Shown one piece after another: positions 1 through 7,147 of a stretch of DNA of 64,000 nucleotides (positions are counted from its first letter, which is position 1; each line of letters opens with the position of its first letter). Origin of the DNA: JALYGY01 sp963800975 (GTDB lineage: Bacteria > Actinomycetota > Rubrobacteria > Rubrobacterales > Rubrobacteraceae). The stretch spans positions 1-64,000 of the forward strand of contig CAWDDB010000004.1 in assembly GCA_963800975.1 (NCBI GenBank), in the 5' to 3' direction. The notes under the pieces are model-generated. The model did not search any database. It saw only the letters and a list, made by a program, of their open reading frames with translations, and was not told the DNA's origin. The translations under genes were made by a program, and so were the position numbers.

Positions 1-567
1 ACCTCGAGGGCCGGGACAACCGCGGGAGGCCCGACGCCCCTAGCACCATGCCGAGGTAGTTCAGTGCCCTGGGAAGCCCGCCTGCCCGCAAGGCCGCCCA
101 ACTTACCAGCAGAACCCATAAGCCGCCGACCACCTCGTTCCCGCCGCCCAACCCGTCCTGCACAGAGGCAATCGCCAACCAGACCGACGCGGCTTGGGCC
201 GGGTCTTCGCCGTAGAGATCCACGACCGTGCCCAAGCCGATGTTGAAGACCATGCGGCTGGCGATGACCAGGCCGGCCCAGTAAGCCGGAAGGCGGACGC
301 TGTCTGCGCCATCGCGGGCGAGCCAGCCTTCAACCGCTCGTCAAGCGCCAGGACGAAGACGACCAGAAAGACGCCGAAAAAGACGTAGATGATCAGGTTC
401 CAGACGTACAGGATGGCCCCATCGTCCGCGAGGAAAGCCACGGTCTGGCCAGGATCGAGGTCCCCGGTAGCGTAGGGGGCCAGTAGTAAAGCCAACGCCA
501 TGCCCACCACGAACGTCGCCGCCTCGATCAGCGCGGCAACGCCGCCCATCCTCCGTAAATCATTCAT
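1..567 (-). pseudogene. Multi-pass membrane protein, truncated by window edge and frameshifted
   Basis: The minus-strand frame starts at ATG 567 after an SD (AAGGGA, 7 nt spacing). It shows two long hydrophobic stretches, at about residues 7-32 and 47-75. Near position 285 the frame is lost. The neighbouring frame continues with membrane-like sequence (VIASRMVFNIGLGTVVDLYG, then VVGGLWVLLVSWAALRAG) to the left edge without a stop. One indel therefore splits a single polytopic protein. The pattern resembles small conserved integral membrane proteins of the DUF4386 kind, but I cannot confirm the family. No function is assigned. Confidence 0.55.
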
Positions 568-697
568 TGTTGATCCCTTCTCGCACGGCGGCCTCTACTC
601 TCTCGCTGCGCGGGCGGCGGCTCACGGGGTCGATCTTCGCCCATATTACCTCGGCCATGATGCCACCGACCGAAGCCTGCCACATTCGCCGAAGGTC

Positions 698-885
698 TTA
701 TTCACCCGAGGGCGTGGAGAAACTGTCCGAAAAAGTGCCAGAGCAGGGCTTGAGCAGCGCTCTTGCCCGCGCAGGACAGCGAAAACAGGGCCTATCTGCT
801 CGTTTCGCCCGCTCCTAAGGCCCCGCTTCGGGCGCTGACAGGACTTTTTGGACGGTTTCGGAAGTTGAGTTCTCCGAAGTTCCCC
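698..885 (+). repeat. Cassette repeat A, copy 1, interrupted by a MITE
   Basis: The left half (TTATTCACCCGAGGGCGTGG) ends at 718 and the right half (TTGAGTTCTCCGAAGTTCC) resumes at 860. The MITE at 719-859 separates them. The right half has the TTCTCCGAAG variant seen in the other interrupted copies. Confidence 0.75.
719..859. mobile_element. MITE related to the IS5-family element at 11143-12088
   Basis: This 141 bp non-coding element begins GAAACTGTCCGAAAAAG. Its right end is the inverse of GAAACCGTCCAAAAAG. These ends match the terminal inverted repeats of the IS at 11143-12088 and of the MITE at 5551-5692. It has no transposase, so it would need one supplied in trans. It interrupts repeat A. 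Confidence 0.75.
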
Positions 886-993
886 AAGGTGGTCCAGGCA
901 CCGTCGTTGTGCCCTTGTACTTTCCCCTTCCCGGGTAGTATGGTGCACTCATTGCGCCGCCCGAGGCCGCGGCGTGTGAGGCCGGGACCGCTA

Positions 994-1089
994 CCTGCCT
1001 CTCTCCTAGATCGGGGCCGCTCCCCAACCCACTAACCTCTCGCCAGGCAGGAACGCCCTGCCGAAGACACGGCGGAGGAGAGAGGCAGG
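994..1089 (+). promoter_or_regulatory. Long-range inverted repeat that can cover the SD of the 1101 gene
   Basis: Fourteen bases at 994-1007 (CCTGCCTCTCTCCT) are perfectly complementary to 1076-1089 (AGGAGAGAGGCAGG). The right arm overlaps the SD AGGAGG (1087-1092) of the gene starting at 1101. If transcribed, the stem would hide the ribosome binding site. Regulation of translation is inferred from geometry only. Confidence 0.5.
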
Positions 1090-1100
1090 AGGCGCCCATC

Positions 1101-1442
1101 ATGGTGCACATCGTCGAGCACGTCCGGTCGCATTACGAGGTCCGAGAGGTCCCGTTCGGCAAGGTTTACGAATGGCATCCAGCCCACATCACCCTCGGGT
1201 GCGCCTGCGGAGTGAGGTCGAGCCTAGCCGCTACGAGCACCGTAACCACCTGTCGCCGGTGCGGTGCCGACCTCGGCGGCTTCTTCCACGACCTCGAAGA
1301 GCGAGTAGGTCGTCTGCCGGACAGACTCATCCACCCCTGGGTCTACGACGCCAACGAGCGAGCCCAACAACGCCTTCGGGATGAGACCGCTCATGCTGAG
1401 GGCTCGCCCTGGCGCTACAACGACATCACGGCAGGCCCATGA
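1101..1442 (+). CDS. Small hypothetical protein with Cys-pair (zinc-ribbon-like) motif
   Basis: This 113-aa soluble protein has two Cys pairs, CACG (about residues 34-36) and CRRCG (about 51-54), about 15 residues apart. That layout suggests a small zinc ribbon. A strong SD (AGGAGG) lies 8 nt before ATG. I see no catalytic motif and cannot name a family. It is the first intact gene of the accessory region, and a 14-bp inverted repeat in its leader overlaps the SD. The C-terminal third is charged and probably helical. The coding call is fairly safe; the function is unknown. Confidence 0.6.
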   Translation: MVHIVEHVRSHYEVREVPFGKVYEWHPAHITLGCACGVRSSLAATSTVTTCRRCGADLGGFFHDLEERVGRLPDRLIHPWVYDANERAQQRLRDETAHAEGSPWRYNDITAGP

Positions 1443-1494
1443 AGGTAATGACACTCGGGCGCCATCGTGTTGTCTGAAGAAGCGCTGGTTGGTA

Positions 1495-1663
1495 TGAGGG
1501 TGAGGGTCCGCAGTTCCCCTCCAGAGCCGAACTGCGGGGGCTGGAGGGGGCTATCACGGCCAGGTGGGGGAACCCAGACTACGTGGCCCTGGACGTGCTC
1601 CTGGACGACGGCCGCACGCAGCTGTTCTGGCACCACGAGCTAGAGGAGGCCGGCGGTGGCGCC
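1495..1663 (+). pseudogene. Small beta-barrel-like protein (GMRVRV family), copy 1, frameshifted
   Basis: The start region (MRVRV, ATG 1495) is in one frame. The rest is in another: ELRGLEGAITARWG, YVALDVLLDDGR, QLFWHHELEE, stop at 1663. Joined, they match the intact paralogue at 4321-4608 (MRVRV, RGLIGTVVARYG, YVAVDVRLADGR, RLFWPMDLEE). A third decayed copy lies at 23185-23385. The indel is near 1520. Short alternating beta strands suggest an SH3/KOW-like barrel, which is an inference. The last codons overlap the GTG start of the next gene. Confidence 0.55.
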
Positions 1664-1928
1664 TAGGCAGGCGGTTGAGGCGAAGGAGCGGTCTCCATCG
1701 TTCTACTACGTGGACGAGAGCGACCCCGACATCTTGGTGCTCTGTCGCCAGGACGGCTCCTTCGTGGCCGCCTTCAGCGCCAGGGGCGCCACCAGGGAGG
1801 GCATCGCGGAGGCCACCGAGGAAGACTACCGGGAACTGCTCCCGGCTCAGCGGGATGGGGGAAGCGAGGCAGCCGAGGAATACCGCAGCGTTCATCTCAG
1901 TAGGGCACCTATTCACCCAAGTGCGTAG
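1656..1928 (+). CDS. Small hypothetical acidic protein
   Basis: This 90-aa protein starts at GTG 1656, overlapping the end of the preceding gene (GTGGCGCCTAG), which suggests translational coupling. It contains the motif-like stretch FYYVDESDPDILVLCRQDGS followed by an acidic helix. I recognise no family. The stop codon (1926-1928) lies inside repeat A copy 2, so the last residues (APIHPSA) are encoded by the repeat. That is expected if the repeat was joined to the gene as part of a cassette. Confidence 0.5.
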   Translation: MAPRQAVEAKERSPSFYYVDESDPDILVLCRQDGSFVAAFSARGATREGIAEATEEDYRELLPAQRDGGSEAAEEYRSVHLSRAPIHPSA

Positions 1929-1953
1929 AAGGTTGGTGTTCTCGGAAGTTGGC
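1909..1953 (+). repeat. Cassette repeat A, copy 2
   Basis: Left half CTATTCACCCAAGTGCGTAG, right half GTTCTCGGAAGTTGGC. It contains the stop codon of the preceding gene and is followed directly by a partial repeat D. Confidence 0.8.
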
Positions 1954-2000
1954 CTAGCCCCGGTCCCATCCTCTGGTATGGGGTTGGAATTCCTCGACCG
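1951..2000 (+). repeat. Repeat D, partial copy
   Basis: The sequence directly after repeat A (GCCTAGCCCCGGTCCCATCC, then TCTGGTATGGGG) matches parts of the longer repeat D copies at 4611, 22341 and 23440. The central part is missing. Confidence 0.5.
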
Positions 2001-2034
2001 GGACCCTCGTGGTCCTTGCTTACGCGGCGGCTTC

Positions 2035-2086
2035 CGCAGATGGGCTAGGAAAAGATAGGCCATATGGGGGATGTGCCGAACGTGGC
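2035..2086 (+). repeat. Repeat C, copy 1
   Basis: About 52 bp (CGCAGATGGGCTAGGAAAAG, then ATAGGCCATATGG, then GATGTGCCGAACGTGGC) recur almost unchanged at 23586-23636. In both places the repeat lies after A plus D and upstream of a DUF1508 gene. It may be a promoter or leader; this is inferred from conservation. Confidence 0.6.
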
Positions 2087-2098
2087 TTGGGTGCTACG

Positions 2099-2329
2099 GT
2101 GCCCAGGAACGTGGTCGGCCCCAACGTGAGGCTCCCGGCCACGGTGAACTTCAACAACCAGACCGCGCTGCTGCTGGACTCCAACCAGAGGGTGTTCACC
2201 AACGCGGAGCTGGTGAGGCTGGCCCGGATACTGAAGCTCGATACCTCGCCCCAGGCCGCGAGGGAGGCGCAGGAGGCCGGTCCCGAGCTGGCAGGAGATG
2301 TTCGGTGCGGAGTAGACGAAGGAGGATAG
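2099..2329 (+). CDS. Hypothetical protein
   Basis: An open frame from GTG 2099 gives about 76 aa (VNFNNQTALLLDSNQRVFTN, then a helical ELVRLARILKLD stretch and a charged tail). The frame is open upstream to GTG 2009, but that part is repeat C. Codon use fits a real gene, while no SD is obvious before 2099. The second A-D-C block at 23.4-24.0 kb lacks this gene. I recognise no family. Confidence 0.4.
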   Translation: MPRNVVGPNVRLPATVNFNNQTALLLDSNQRVFTNAELVRLARILKLDTSPQAAREAQEAGPELAGDVRCGVDEGG

Positions 2330-2387
2330 GGTCTTGAGAAGGAGAGCGGCGGTACACGCGTCGAGGGCGAAGACGGAAGGTGGGGTC

Positions 2388-2603
2388 GTGGCCGAGGAGA
2401 CGAAGGGCGAGAAGTTCGTCCTCTACAGGGACGCGGAGGGCGGCTACAGGTGGAGGCTGCGCTCCCCCACGGGAGAGACGCTCGCGGCCTCCGCCTACGG
2501 GCACCGGGAGAAGGGCGCCTGCGAGGCCGAGGTGCGCTCGGCCATGGCCGACCACCCGGGGGCGGGGGTCCTCGACGCCAGCTCCAGGAGGGGCATCGCG
2601 TAG
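2388..2603 (+). CDS. DUF1508 (YegP-like) small protein
   Basis: This 71-aa protein has the DUF1508 pattern: KFVLYRDAEGGYRWRLRSPT, GETLAAS, then a Gly/Cys turn and a helix ending in a pro-rich tail. DUF1508 folds as a small alpha/beta domain of unknown function, often in tandem; here there is one copy. I chose GTG 2388 because GGAAGGTGGGG lies just upstream; TTG 2334 is the longest alternative. A decayed duplicate lies at 23718-23990. Repeat A copy 3 follows 13 nt after the stop. Confidence 0.7.
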   Translation: MAEETKGEKFVLYRDAEGGYRWRLRSPTGETLAASAYGHREKGACEAEVRSAMADHPGAGVLDASSRRGIA

Positions 2604-2615
2604 CCGCGGGGCGGG

Positions 2616-2660
2616 CTATTCACCCGAGTGCGTGGAAGGCAGGCGTTCTCGGAAGTTCGG
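2616..2660 (+). repeat. Cassette repeat A, copy 3
   Basis: A near-consensus copy (CTATTCACCCGAGTGCGTGG, then GTTCTCGGAAGTTCGG), 12 nt after the DUF1508 stop codon. Confidence 0.85.
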
Positions 2661-2667
2661 GGTTGTT

Positions 2668-3021
2668 CTAACCGTAGCCGTAGTGCTCGCGGATGGCGCG
2701 CCGGTACTCCTCCTCCGGCGCGACGCGCGGGTTCGGGAAGGTCGGCGCGCTTTCCACGGTCTCCTGGCCCACCCCCAGCCTGATAAATCCCGGGTCTTCC
2801 TCGCTCACGGCTTCCACCGGGACCAGGTGGTGCTTCCTTCCCAGGCCAAGCAAGCCGCTCGTGACGACGTCCAGGAAGCGCAGCCGCCTGCCGTCCTCCT
2901 CCACGTAGAGGTTCTCCACCGCCCCCACGATGTTCTCCCCGGAGTCGATGACCATCGTCTGGCGGATCTCGTGGTGCGGTGGAGCGGGATGCTCGTGCCT
3001 CTGCAGCCTGATCAAGGTCAT
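2668..3021 (-). CDS. PRC-barrel domain protein
   Basis: This 117-aa protein starts at ATG 3021 after an SD (GGAGG). The central part (VIDSGENIVGAVENLYVEED, then LRFLDVVTSGLLGLGRKHHL and VPVEAV) has the strand order of a PRC-barrel, a small domain in RNA-processing and photosynthetic proteins and in many uncharacterised stress proteins. The C-terminal tail is acidic and proline-rich. It is the only clearly minus-strand gene among the first cassettes and is divergent from the gene at 3181. A palindrome (3093-3108) lies in the shared upstream region. Confidence 0.65.
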   Translation of the reverse strand: MTLIRLQRHEHPAPPHHEIRQTMVIDSGENIVGAVENLYVEEDGRRLRFLDVVTSGLLGLGRKHHLVPVEAVSEEDPGFIRLGVGQETVESAPTFPNPRVAPEEEYRRAIREHYGYG

Positions 3022-3092
3022 GGGTCCTCCGTTCCTGGCCGGGCCTGCTCTGGCCCTACCACTCCTATTACCACCATCGGGGCGTTTTTGAA

Positions 3093-3108
3093 CGTAACGG
3101 GCGTTACG
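3093..3108. promoter_or_regulatory. Palindromic operator candidate between divergent genes
   Basis: CGTAACG-GG-CGTTACG is a perfect 7-bp inverted repeat with a 2-nt spacer. It sits in the space between the PRC-barrel gene (-) and the gene at 3181 (+), as expected for a dimeric regulator. No regulator gene is adjacent. Confidence 0.45.
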
Positions 3109-3180
3109 CGATGACCACCTTGGGGTATGTCTCTGGTAGCACCAGCGGTGCATCGGGTGAACAGGAGGAAGGAGCATCGG

Positions 3181-3471
3181 ATGTTCGCAGCGATACGGCA
3201 GTACCAGGTGGACCCCGGCTCGGTCGAGGAGGTGGCCAGGCGGGTCGAGGAGGGCTTCGTGCCCATCATGCGGGAGACGCCGGGGTTCGTGGCCTACTTC
3301 GTCTTGAACGCCGGGCAGGGCGAGATCGGCTCGGTGAGCCTCTTCGAGGACCAGCACAGCGCGGAGGAGAGCAACAGGAGGGCCGAAGAGTGGGTGAGCC
3401 ACAACCTGAGCGACGTTCTTCCGAGCCCGACCTTCGCCGCCGGGGAAGTCCTGGTGTACGCGGCGAAGTAG
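3181..3471 (+). CDS. Dimeric alpha/beta-barrel (ABM-like) protein
   Basis: This 96-aa protein opens with MFAAIRQYQVDPGSVEEVAR and ends with GEVLVYAAK. It has the strand-helix-strand-strand layout of the antibiotic-biosynthesis-monooxygenase-like superfamily, with a MRETPGFVAYFVL strand and an SVSLFEDQHSAEES helix start. Such proteins are small monooxygenases or stress proteins; no substrate can be read from the sequence. ATG 3181 was chosen over an upstream in-frame start because AGGAGGAAGGAG precedes it. Repeat A copy 4 follows. Confidence 0.65.
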   Translation: MFAAIRQYQVDPGSVEEVARRVEEGFVPIMRETPGFVAYFVLNAGQGEIGSVSLFEDQHSAEESNRRAEEWVSHNLSDVLPSPTFAAGEVLVYAAK

Positions 3472-3512
3472 CGCGACCGGGGTGGTACCCGCCTCAACGG
3501 TTCTCGCTGGGC

Positions 3513-3586
3513 CTATTCGCCCACCTTCCGGTAAGACCAGTTCTCCGAAGGTGGACTTCCGCTTTACGGAGTTCTGGGAAGTTCGG
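3513..3586 (+). repeat. Cassette repeat A, copy 4, expanded
   Basis: The left half (CTATTCGCCCACCTTCCGG) is diverged. The right half is doubled (GTTCTCCGAAGGTGG and GTTCTGGGAAGTTCGG), giving about 74 bp. Confidence 0.6.
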
Positions 3587-3749
3587 GAATGAAGGTCCCA
3601 GGGGAACACTGCCGCTAGGCCAAAATCGATGCCCTAATGTGTAGTAGGCTGGGTGAAACCCTCACAGCAGCGGCGGCTACTAGCTTGATCGGGAGCTAGG
3701 GCTATGCTGAGGGGAGTCGTGCGGTCCAACGCAAAGGAGAGAGTAGCCA

Positions 3750-4244
3750 ATGGCGACGCTATCGGTGCTGAAGTTCAACGACCCTGGCGGGGCAGACAGG
3801 GTGCTCATCGCCCTGGAGGGCCTGCAAGAGCGGGAGATGATAACCCTCGAGGACGCGGCCGTGGTCAGGTGGCCTGCGGGCGACAAGAAGCCCAAGACCC
3901 ACCAGCTACACGGCACCGCCGGTGCGGGCGCCAGCTGGGGCGCCTTCTGGGGTTTCCTGTTCGGGCTGATCTTCTTCGTGCCCTTCCTTGGCGCCGCGAT
4001 CGGGGCCGGCATGGGTGGGCTTACGGGGTCGTTGGCCGACGTAGGGATCGACGACGACTTCATCAAGCAGGTGCGAGAAAAGGTGACGCCGGGCACCTCC
4101 GCGCTGTTCGCGCTCACCAGCGGGGCGACCGCGCCCGACAGGGTGATCGACGAGCTGAAGGCCTACGACTTCGAGATCATCTCGACCAACCTGCCCGAGG
4201 AGCAGGAGCAGAAGCTGCGCGAGGCCTTCGCACACGAGGAGTAG
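3750..4244 (+). CDS. DUF1269 family membrane protein
   Basis: This 164-aa protein has the DUF1269 pattern: an N-terminal strand (LSVLKFNDPGGADRVLIALE), a loop with VVRWPAGDKKPKT, one glycine-rich membrane hairpin at about residues 60-92 (WGFLFGLIFFVPFLGAAIGA), and a C-terminal part with RVIDELKAYDFEIISTNLP. These are predicted membrane proteins of unknown role, common near stress genes. ATG follows an SD (AAAGGAGAG). The neighbours are unrelated small genes. Confidence 0.75.
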   Translation: MATLSVLKFNDPGGADRVLIALEGLQEREMITLEDAAVVRWPAGDKKPKTHQLHGTAGAGASWGAFWGFLFGLIFFVPFLGAAIGAGMGGLTGSLADVGIDDDFIKQVREKVTPGTSALFALTSGATAPDRVIDELKAYDFEIISTNLPEEQEQKLREAFAHEE

Positions 4245-4262
4245 GCAAGAGGAGCGACATCA

Positions 4263-4296
4263 CTGCAGAGCGGTCACTCAGATAACCGCTCTGCAG
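4263..4296. terminator. Perfect 12-bp hairpin after the DUF1269 gene
   Basis: CTGCAGAGCGGT (4263-4274) pairs exactly with ACCGCTCTGCAG (4285-4296) around a 10-nt loop. There is no T-tract, so it could be a terminator or an operator for the gene at 4321. Confidence 0.5.
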
Positions 4297-4320
4297 AGCG
4301 AAGAGGGGCGCGTATCTAGT

Positions 4321-4608
4321 ATGACACCCGAGCAAGCGCGCCCCGGTATGCGGGTGAGGGTGATGGAACACCACAGGGTCGAGGAGCGCCGAGGCCTCAT
4401 AGGCACTGTCGTGGCTCGGTACGGGGTAGGGGAGTACGTGGCCGTGGACGTGCGCTTGGCCGACGGCCGGTTCAGGCTGTTCTGGCCGATGGACCTTGAG
4501 GAGATCCCCTCCCCCCACAGGCATGGTGGCGCTTCCTGTTCGGTGGGGAGGCTTCAGGTTGACTCAGACTTTTATTCACCCGAGTACGAAGAATGGAAGT
4601 TCTCGTAA
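4321..4608 (+). CDS. Small beta-barrel-like protein (GMRVRV family), intact copy
   Basis: This 95-aa protein contains GMRVRVMEHHRVEERRGLIG, then TVVARYGVGEYVAVDVRLAD and GRFRLFWPMDLEEI. The regular short strands and glycine turns suggest an SH3/KOW-like barrel. It is the only intact member of a three-copy family in the window (others at 1495-1663 and 23185-23385). All three are followed by repeat A. The stop (4606-4608) lies inside repeat A copy 5, so the tail FYSPEYEEWKFS is repeat-encoded. The SD is weak, and ATG 4348 is an alternative start. Confidence 0.55.
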   Translation: MTPEQARPGMRVRVMEHHRVEERRGLIGTVVARYGVGEYVAVDVRLADGRFRLFWPMDLEEIPSPHRHGGASCSVGRLQVDSDFYSPEYEEWKFS

Positions 4609-4614
4609 GCCCGC
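4572..4614 (+). repeat. Cassette repeat A, copy 5
   Basis: TTATTCACCCGAGTACGAAG, then GTTCTCGTAAGCCCGC. It contains the stop codon of the preceding gene and is continuous with repeat D. Confidence 0.7.
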
Positions 4615-4760
4615 ATGGCCCCGGGCCTAGCGAAGCTGGGCATGCATCCCACGACCGGGGTGGGGCGCATCTTCCTCATAATACCCAGCGGTAGATCTAT
4701 ACCCTGGTGCGGGTCTGGGGCGTTAGGATCTGGGCGGGGCGAGGGTCGAGTGGGGACCCA
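4611..4760 (+). repeat. Repeat D, copy 1
   Basis: About 150 bp with ACGACCGGGGTGGGGCGCAT, CTCATAATACC, ATACCCTGGTGCGGG and GGGCGTTAGGATCTGGG. It matches the layout of copies at 22341 and 23440. The shared ATAATACC core and the flanking partly self-complementary segments suggest a structured non-coding element. It lies upstream of the phasin-like gene. Confidence 0.5.
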
Positions 4761-4844
4761 AGAGACCGGCGCGTGGGTGTAGCGCCCCACGGGCCGGGGT
4801 ATGAAGCCTCCGGCGCATAAGCCTCCAGGGAAGGAGAGAAGAGG

Positions 4845-5468
4845 ATGGTGGACCGAGGAAAGGCACGCGACGACGTCAACGAGGCGGCAGCCCGCTTCGC
4901 CGAGACCCTCGCCGACTCCTACAGGCTCGTCTACGGGCAGGCCTCCGAGTCGGCGGAGCGCCAGCGGCGCCGCGCCCAGGAGTTCTCGGAGCTCGTGACC
5001 GAAAACCTCAGGGAGCAGGCCGAGGCAGGCCGCTCCAACGCCCAGGAGCTCTCCGAACAGGCAAGCAGGCAGCAGGAAGCCGGACAAGCTTTCGCCCGGG
5101 GGTCGGTTGAGGCCTACGCCGAGTTCCTGGACGCCGCCTTCTCCCGATACCGGGCGGGCACCGAGCGGGCCGCCGAAAGCACCAGGGAGGGCGTGCGCAC
5201 CCTGTCGGAGACGACCGCGGGCTTGGTGGGGACCGCCACCGGGGCGGCCGGCGCCACCGCGGGGGCCGCGGCCGAGGGCGCCGAGCGGGCGGCGGAAGCG
5301 GCCGTATTCCCGATCGCGGGCTACGACGAGATGAACGTGGAGGAGATCTCGAAACGCCTCGACGACCTCTCCGTGGAGGAGCTGCAGCTGGTCCGCGACT
5401 ACGAGGAGCGCAACAAGGGGCGCGAGACGCTCTTGGAGCAGATGGATCGCAAGATCAGGGCCTCCTAA
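4845..5468 (+). CDS. Phasin-like coiled-coil protein
   Basis: This 207-aa, almost wholly helical protein is rich in Ala, Glu and Arg (RFAETLADSYRLVYGQASES, RAQEFSELVTENLREQAEAG, then VEAYAEFLDAAFSRYRAGTE). This is typical of phasin-type granule-associated proteins. An Ala/Gly-rich linker (about residues 125-150) leads to a separate C-terminal helical module (YDEMNVEEISKRLDDLSVEE, ERNKGRETLLEQMDRKI) resembling a small binding domain. The SD GGAGAGAAGAGG precedes ATG. No polyhydroxyalkanoate synthase is in the window, so the phasin label rests on composition alone. Confidence 0.6.
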   Translation: MVDRGKARDDVNEAAARFAETLADSYRLVYGQASESAERQRRRAQEFSELVTENLREQAEAGRSNAQELSEQASRQQEAGQAFARGSVEAYAEFLDAAFSRYRAGTERAAESTREGVRTLSETTAGLVGTATGAAGATAGAAAEGAERAAEAAVFPIAGYDEMNVEEISKRLDDLSVEELQLVRDYEERNKGRETLLEQMDRKIRAS

Positions 5469-5485
5469 GAAGGAGACGGACGACC

Positions 5486-5529
5486 AAAGGTAAGGGGACC
5501 AGGGCGCTGGTCCCGGTGCCCTTACCTTT
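5486..5529 (+). terminator. Strong hairpin terminator
   Basis: AAAGGTAAGGG (5486-5496) pairs with CCCTTACCTTT (5519-5529). An inner stem is formed by GGACCAG/CTGGTCC. It lies 18 nt after the phasin-like stop and runs into repeat A copy 6. Confidence 0.7.
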
Positions 5530-5717
5530 ATTCACCCAACCTCGTAGTAGGAAACTGTCTGAAAAGGGGTTCGAGTGGAGCTCCGAGCGTGGTTTGGCCG
5601 GTGTTCAGGGGCAAAAAACGGGCCGAACTATGCCCCTTCGGTGCCTTGTGAGGCCACGTTTCGCACATCTCCGGAACTTTTCAGACAGTTTCAGGATGGA
5701 CTTCTCCGAAGTTCACG
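5528..5717 (+). repeat. Cassette repeat A, copy 6, interrupted by a MITE
   Basis: Left half TTATTCACCCAACCTCGTAG to 5550, right half GATGGACTTCTCCGAAGTTC from 5693. The break is at the same place as in copies 1 and 10. Confidence 0.75.
5551..5692. mobile_element. MITE with perfect 16-bp terminal inverted repeats
   Basis: This 142 bp non-coding element starts GAAACTGTCTGAAAAG and ends with its exact inverse. It matches the IS at 11143-12088 and the MITE at 719-859. The flanking AG on both sides could be a 2-bp target duplication, which is weak evidence. Confidence 0.8.
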
Positions 5718-5845
5718 CTCCTCCGGAAGCAACGATTCCTCGGCCCTCCCCTCCAGGGACAAACTCTAACGACGCTCTCAGCCGCCTCTAAGGTTGCGCC
5801 CCTATACTCCGTCTCGAAGTAACCCGCCATGGAGAAGGAGGCAGC

Positions 5846-6199
5846 ATGCGGAACCGGAAGAAGCTCATCGGCGGCGCGGCTGTCCTGGCTGTCCTGCTGC
5901 TGGGGGCCGGCACGGCCCTCGCCCAGCAGCAGGGCGCCCTCTCGGTCCAGGAGAACGAGGGGCCGGGCCGGGACGACGACGCCACCGAGCGGCCGATCAC
6001 CGGCTCGGCGCTGGATCGGGCCAAGCAGACCGCCCTGGACCACGTGGACGGCAGGGTCACCGGGACCGAGGTCAACGACGAGCAGGGCTACTACGAGGTC
6101 GAGGTGACACGCGCGGACGGCACCCAGGTGGACGTGCACCTGGACCGCGGTTTCCACGTGCTCGGCGCCGAGGGCGACGGGGTCATGGACGACTCCTAG
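5846..6199 (+). CDS. Secreted PepSY-domain protein
   Basis: This 117-aa protein starts at ATG after GGAGAAGGAGG. It has a signal peptide (KKLIGGAAVLAVLLLGAGTA, then LAQQQ). The mature part has the PepSY pattern: LDRAKQTALDHVDGRVTGTE, then GYYEVEVTRADGTQVDVHLD and RGFHVLGAEGD. PepSY domains act as inhibitors or chaperones of secreted peptidases, or sense envelope state. It is a single gene closed by its own hairpin terminator. Confidence 0.75.
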   Translation: MRNRKKLIGGAAVLAVLLLGAGTALAQQQGALSVQENEGPGRDDDATERPITGSALDRAKQTALDHVDGRVTGTEVNDEQGYYEVEVTRADGTQVDVHLDRGFHVLGAEGDGVMDDS

Positions 6200-6208
6200 C
6201 GCGCCGAA

Positions 6209-6233
6209 GCGTCCCGGGTTCGTCCCGGGACGC
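6209..6233 (+). terminator. Hairpin terminator after the PepSY gene
   Basis: GCGTCCCGGG and CCCGGGACGC pair around TTCGT, 10 nt after the stop codon. No T-tract follows. Confidence 0.6.
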
Positions 6234-6340
6234 CGCCACAAGGTGCGTCGTGCCCGTCAGATCGCCGAAGGTCTCAGGGACACGCCCGAGGACCTTCTCC
6301 GGCCGAACCTATAAGCCAGCCGCGAACAGAGGAGGGCCAC

Positions 6341-7147
6341 ATGCGCCGCCGAGAGGCACCCACGCCACCACCCCGGCCACACCGCCTGCTGACGACGGCC
6401 CTGCTCGGTGTCGGCTTCTCGGCGGCGCTCGCGACGGGTGCGTGCGGGGCAGATACGACCTCGGGGGAGGACGGGAACCCGGGCGGACAGGGGAACCTGC
6501 CTCAAGGCAGCGAGCCCGTAAAGCTCGATCCAGCGAACTTTACGACGAAGATCGACAACCCCTACTGGCCGATGTCTCCCGGCACCCGCTGGACCTACCG
6601 CGAGACCGGCGAAGGAGGCGAGGAGCTGCGCGTCGAGGTGACCGTCACCGATAGGACAAAGAAGATAGCCAACGGGATCGAAGCCAGGGTCGTCCACGAC
6701 GTCGTCATGGAAAACGGCGACCCTGTCGAGGTGACAGACGACTGGTACGCCCAGGACGAGGCCGGCAACGTCTGGTACCTGGGCGAGGACACCGCCGAGT
6801 ACGAGGACGGCGAGGTGAAGACGAGGTCCGGCTCCTTCGAGGCCGGCGTCGACGGGGCGCAGCCCGGGATCATCATGCCGGCAGATCCCCGGGACGGCAT
6901 GGCCTACCGCCAGGAGTACTACGAGGGCGAGGCCGAGGACAGGGCCGAGGTCCTGAGCACCGACGAGCAGGTCCAGGTCCCCTTCGGACACTTCGAGGGG
7001 GCGCTCATGACCAAGGACCTGGTCCCGCTCGAGCCCAAGGTCTCCGAGTACAAGCTCTACGCCAGGGACGTCGGCCCCGTGCTGACAGTACAGACCTCGG
7101 GCGGCAGCGGCCGCGAGGAGCTGGTCAGCTACTCCAAGGCCGGCTAG
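6341..7147 (+). CDS. Putative lipoprotein, hypothetical
   Basis: This 268-aa protein has a basic N-terminus, a hydrophobic segment (LLTTALLGVGFSAALATGAC) and a lipobox (ATGAC, Cys about residue 37). An acidic Gly-rich spacer follows, then a folded domain (FTTKIDNPYWPMSPGTRWTY, later VPFGHFEGALMTKDLVPLEP and EYKLYARDVGPVLTVQ). The domain looks like secreted beta-rich proteins of unknown role found in actinomycetes. The SD GAGGAGGG precedes ATG. In the same frame just beyond the stop lies a sortase-type anchor sequence (7148-7303). Confidence 0.65.
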   Translation: MRRREAPTPPPRPHRLLTTALLGVGFSAALATGACGADTTSGEDGNPGGQGNLPQGSEPVKLDPANFTTKIDNPYWPMSPGTRWTYRETGEGGEELRVEVTVTDRTKKIANGIEARVVHDVVMENGDPVEVTDDWYAQDEAGNVWYLGEDTAEYEDGEVKTRSGSFEAGVDGAQPGIIMPADPRDGMAYRQEYYEGEAEDRAEVLSTDEQVQVPFGHFEGALMTKDLVPLEPKVSEYKLYARDVGPVLTVQTSGGSGREELVSYSKAG

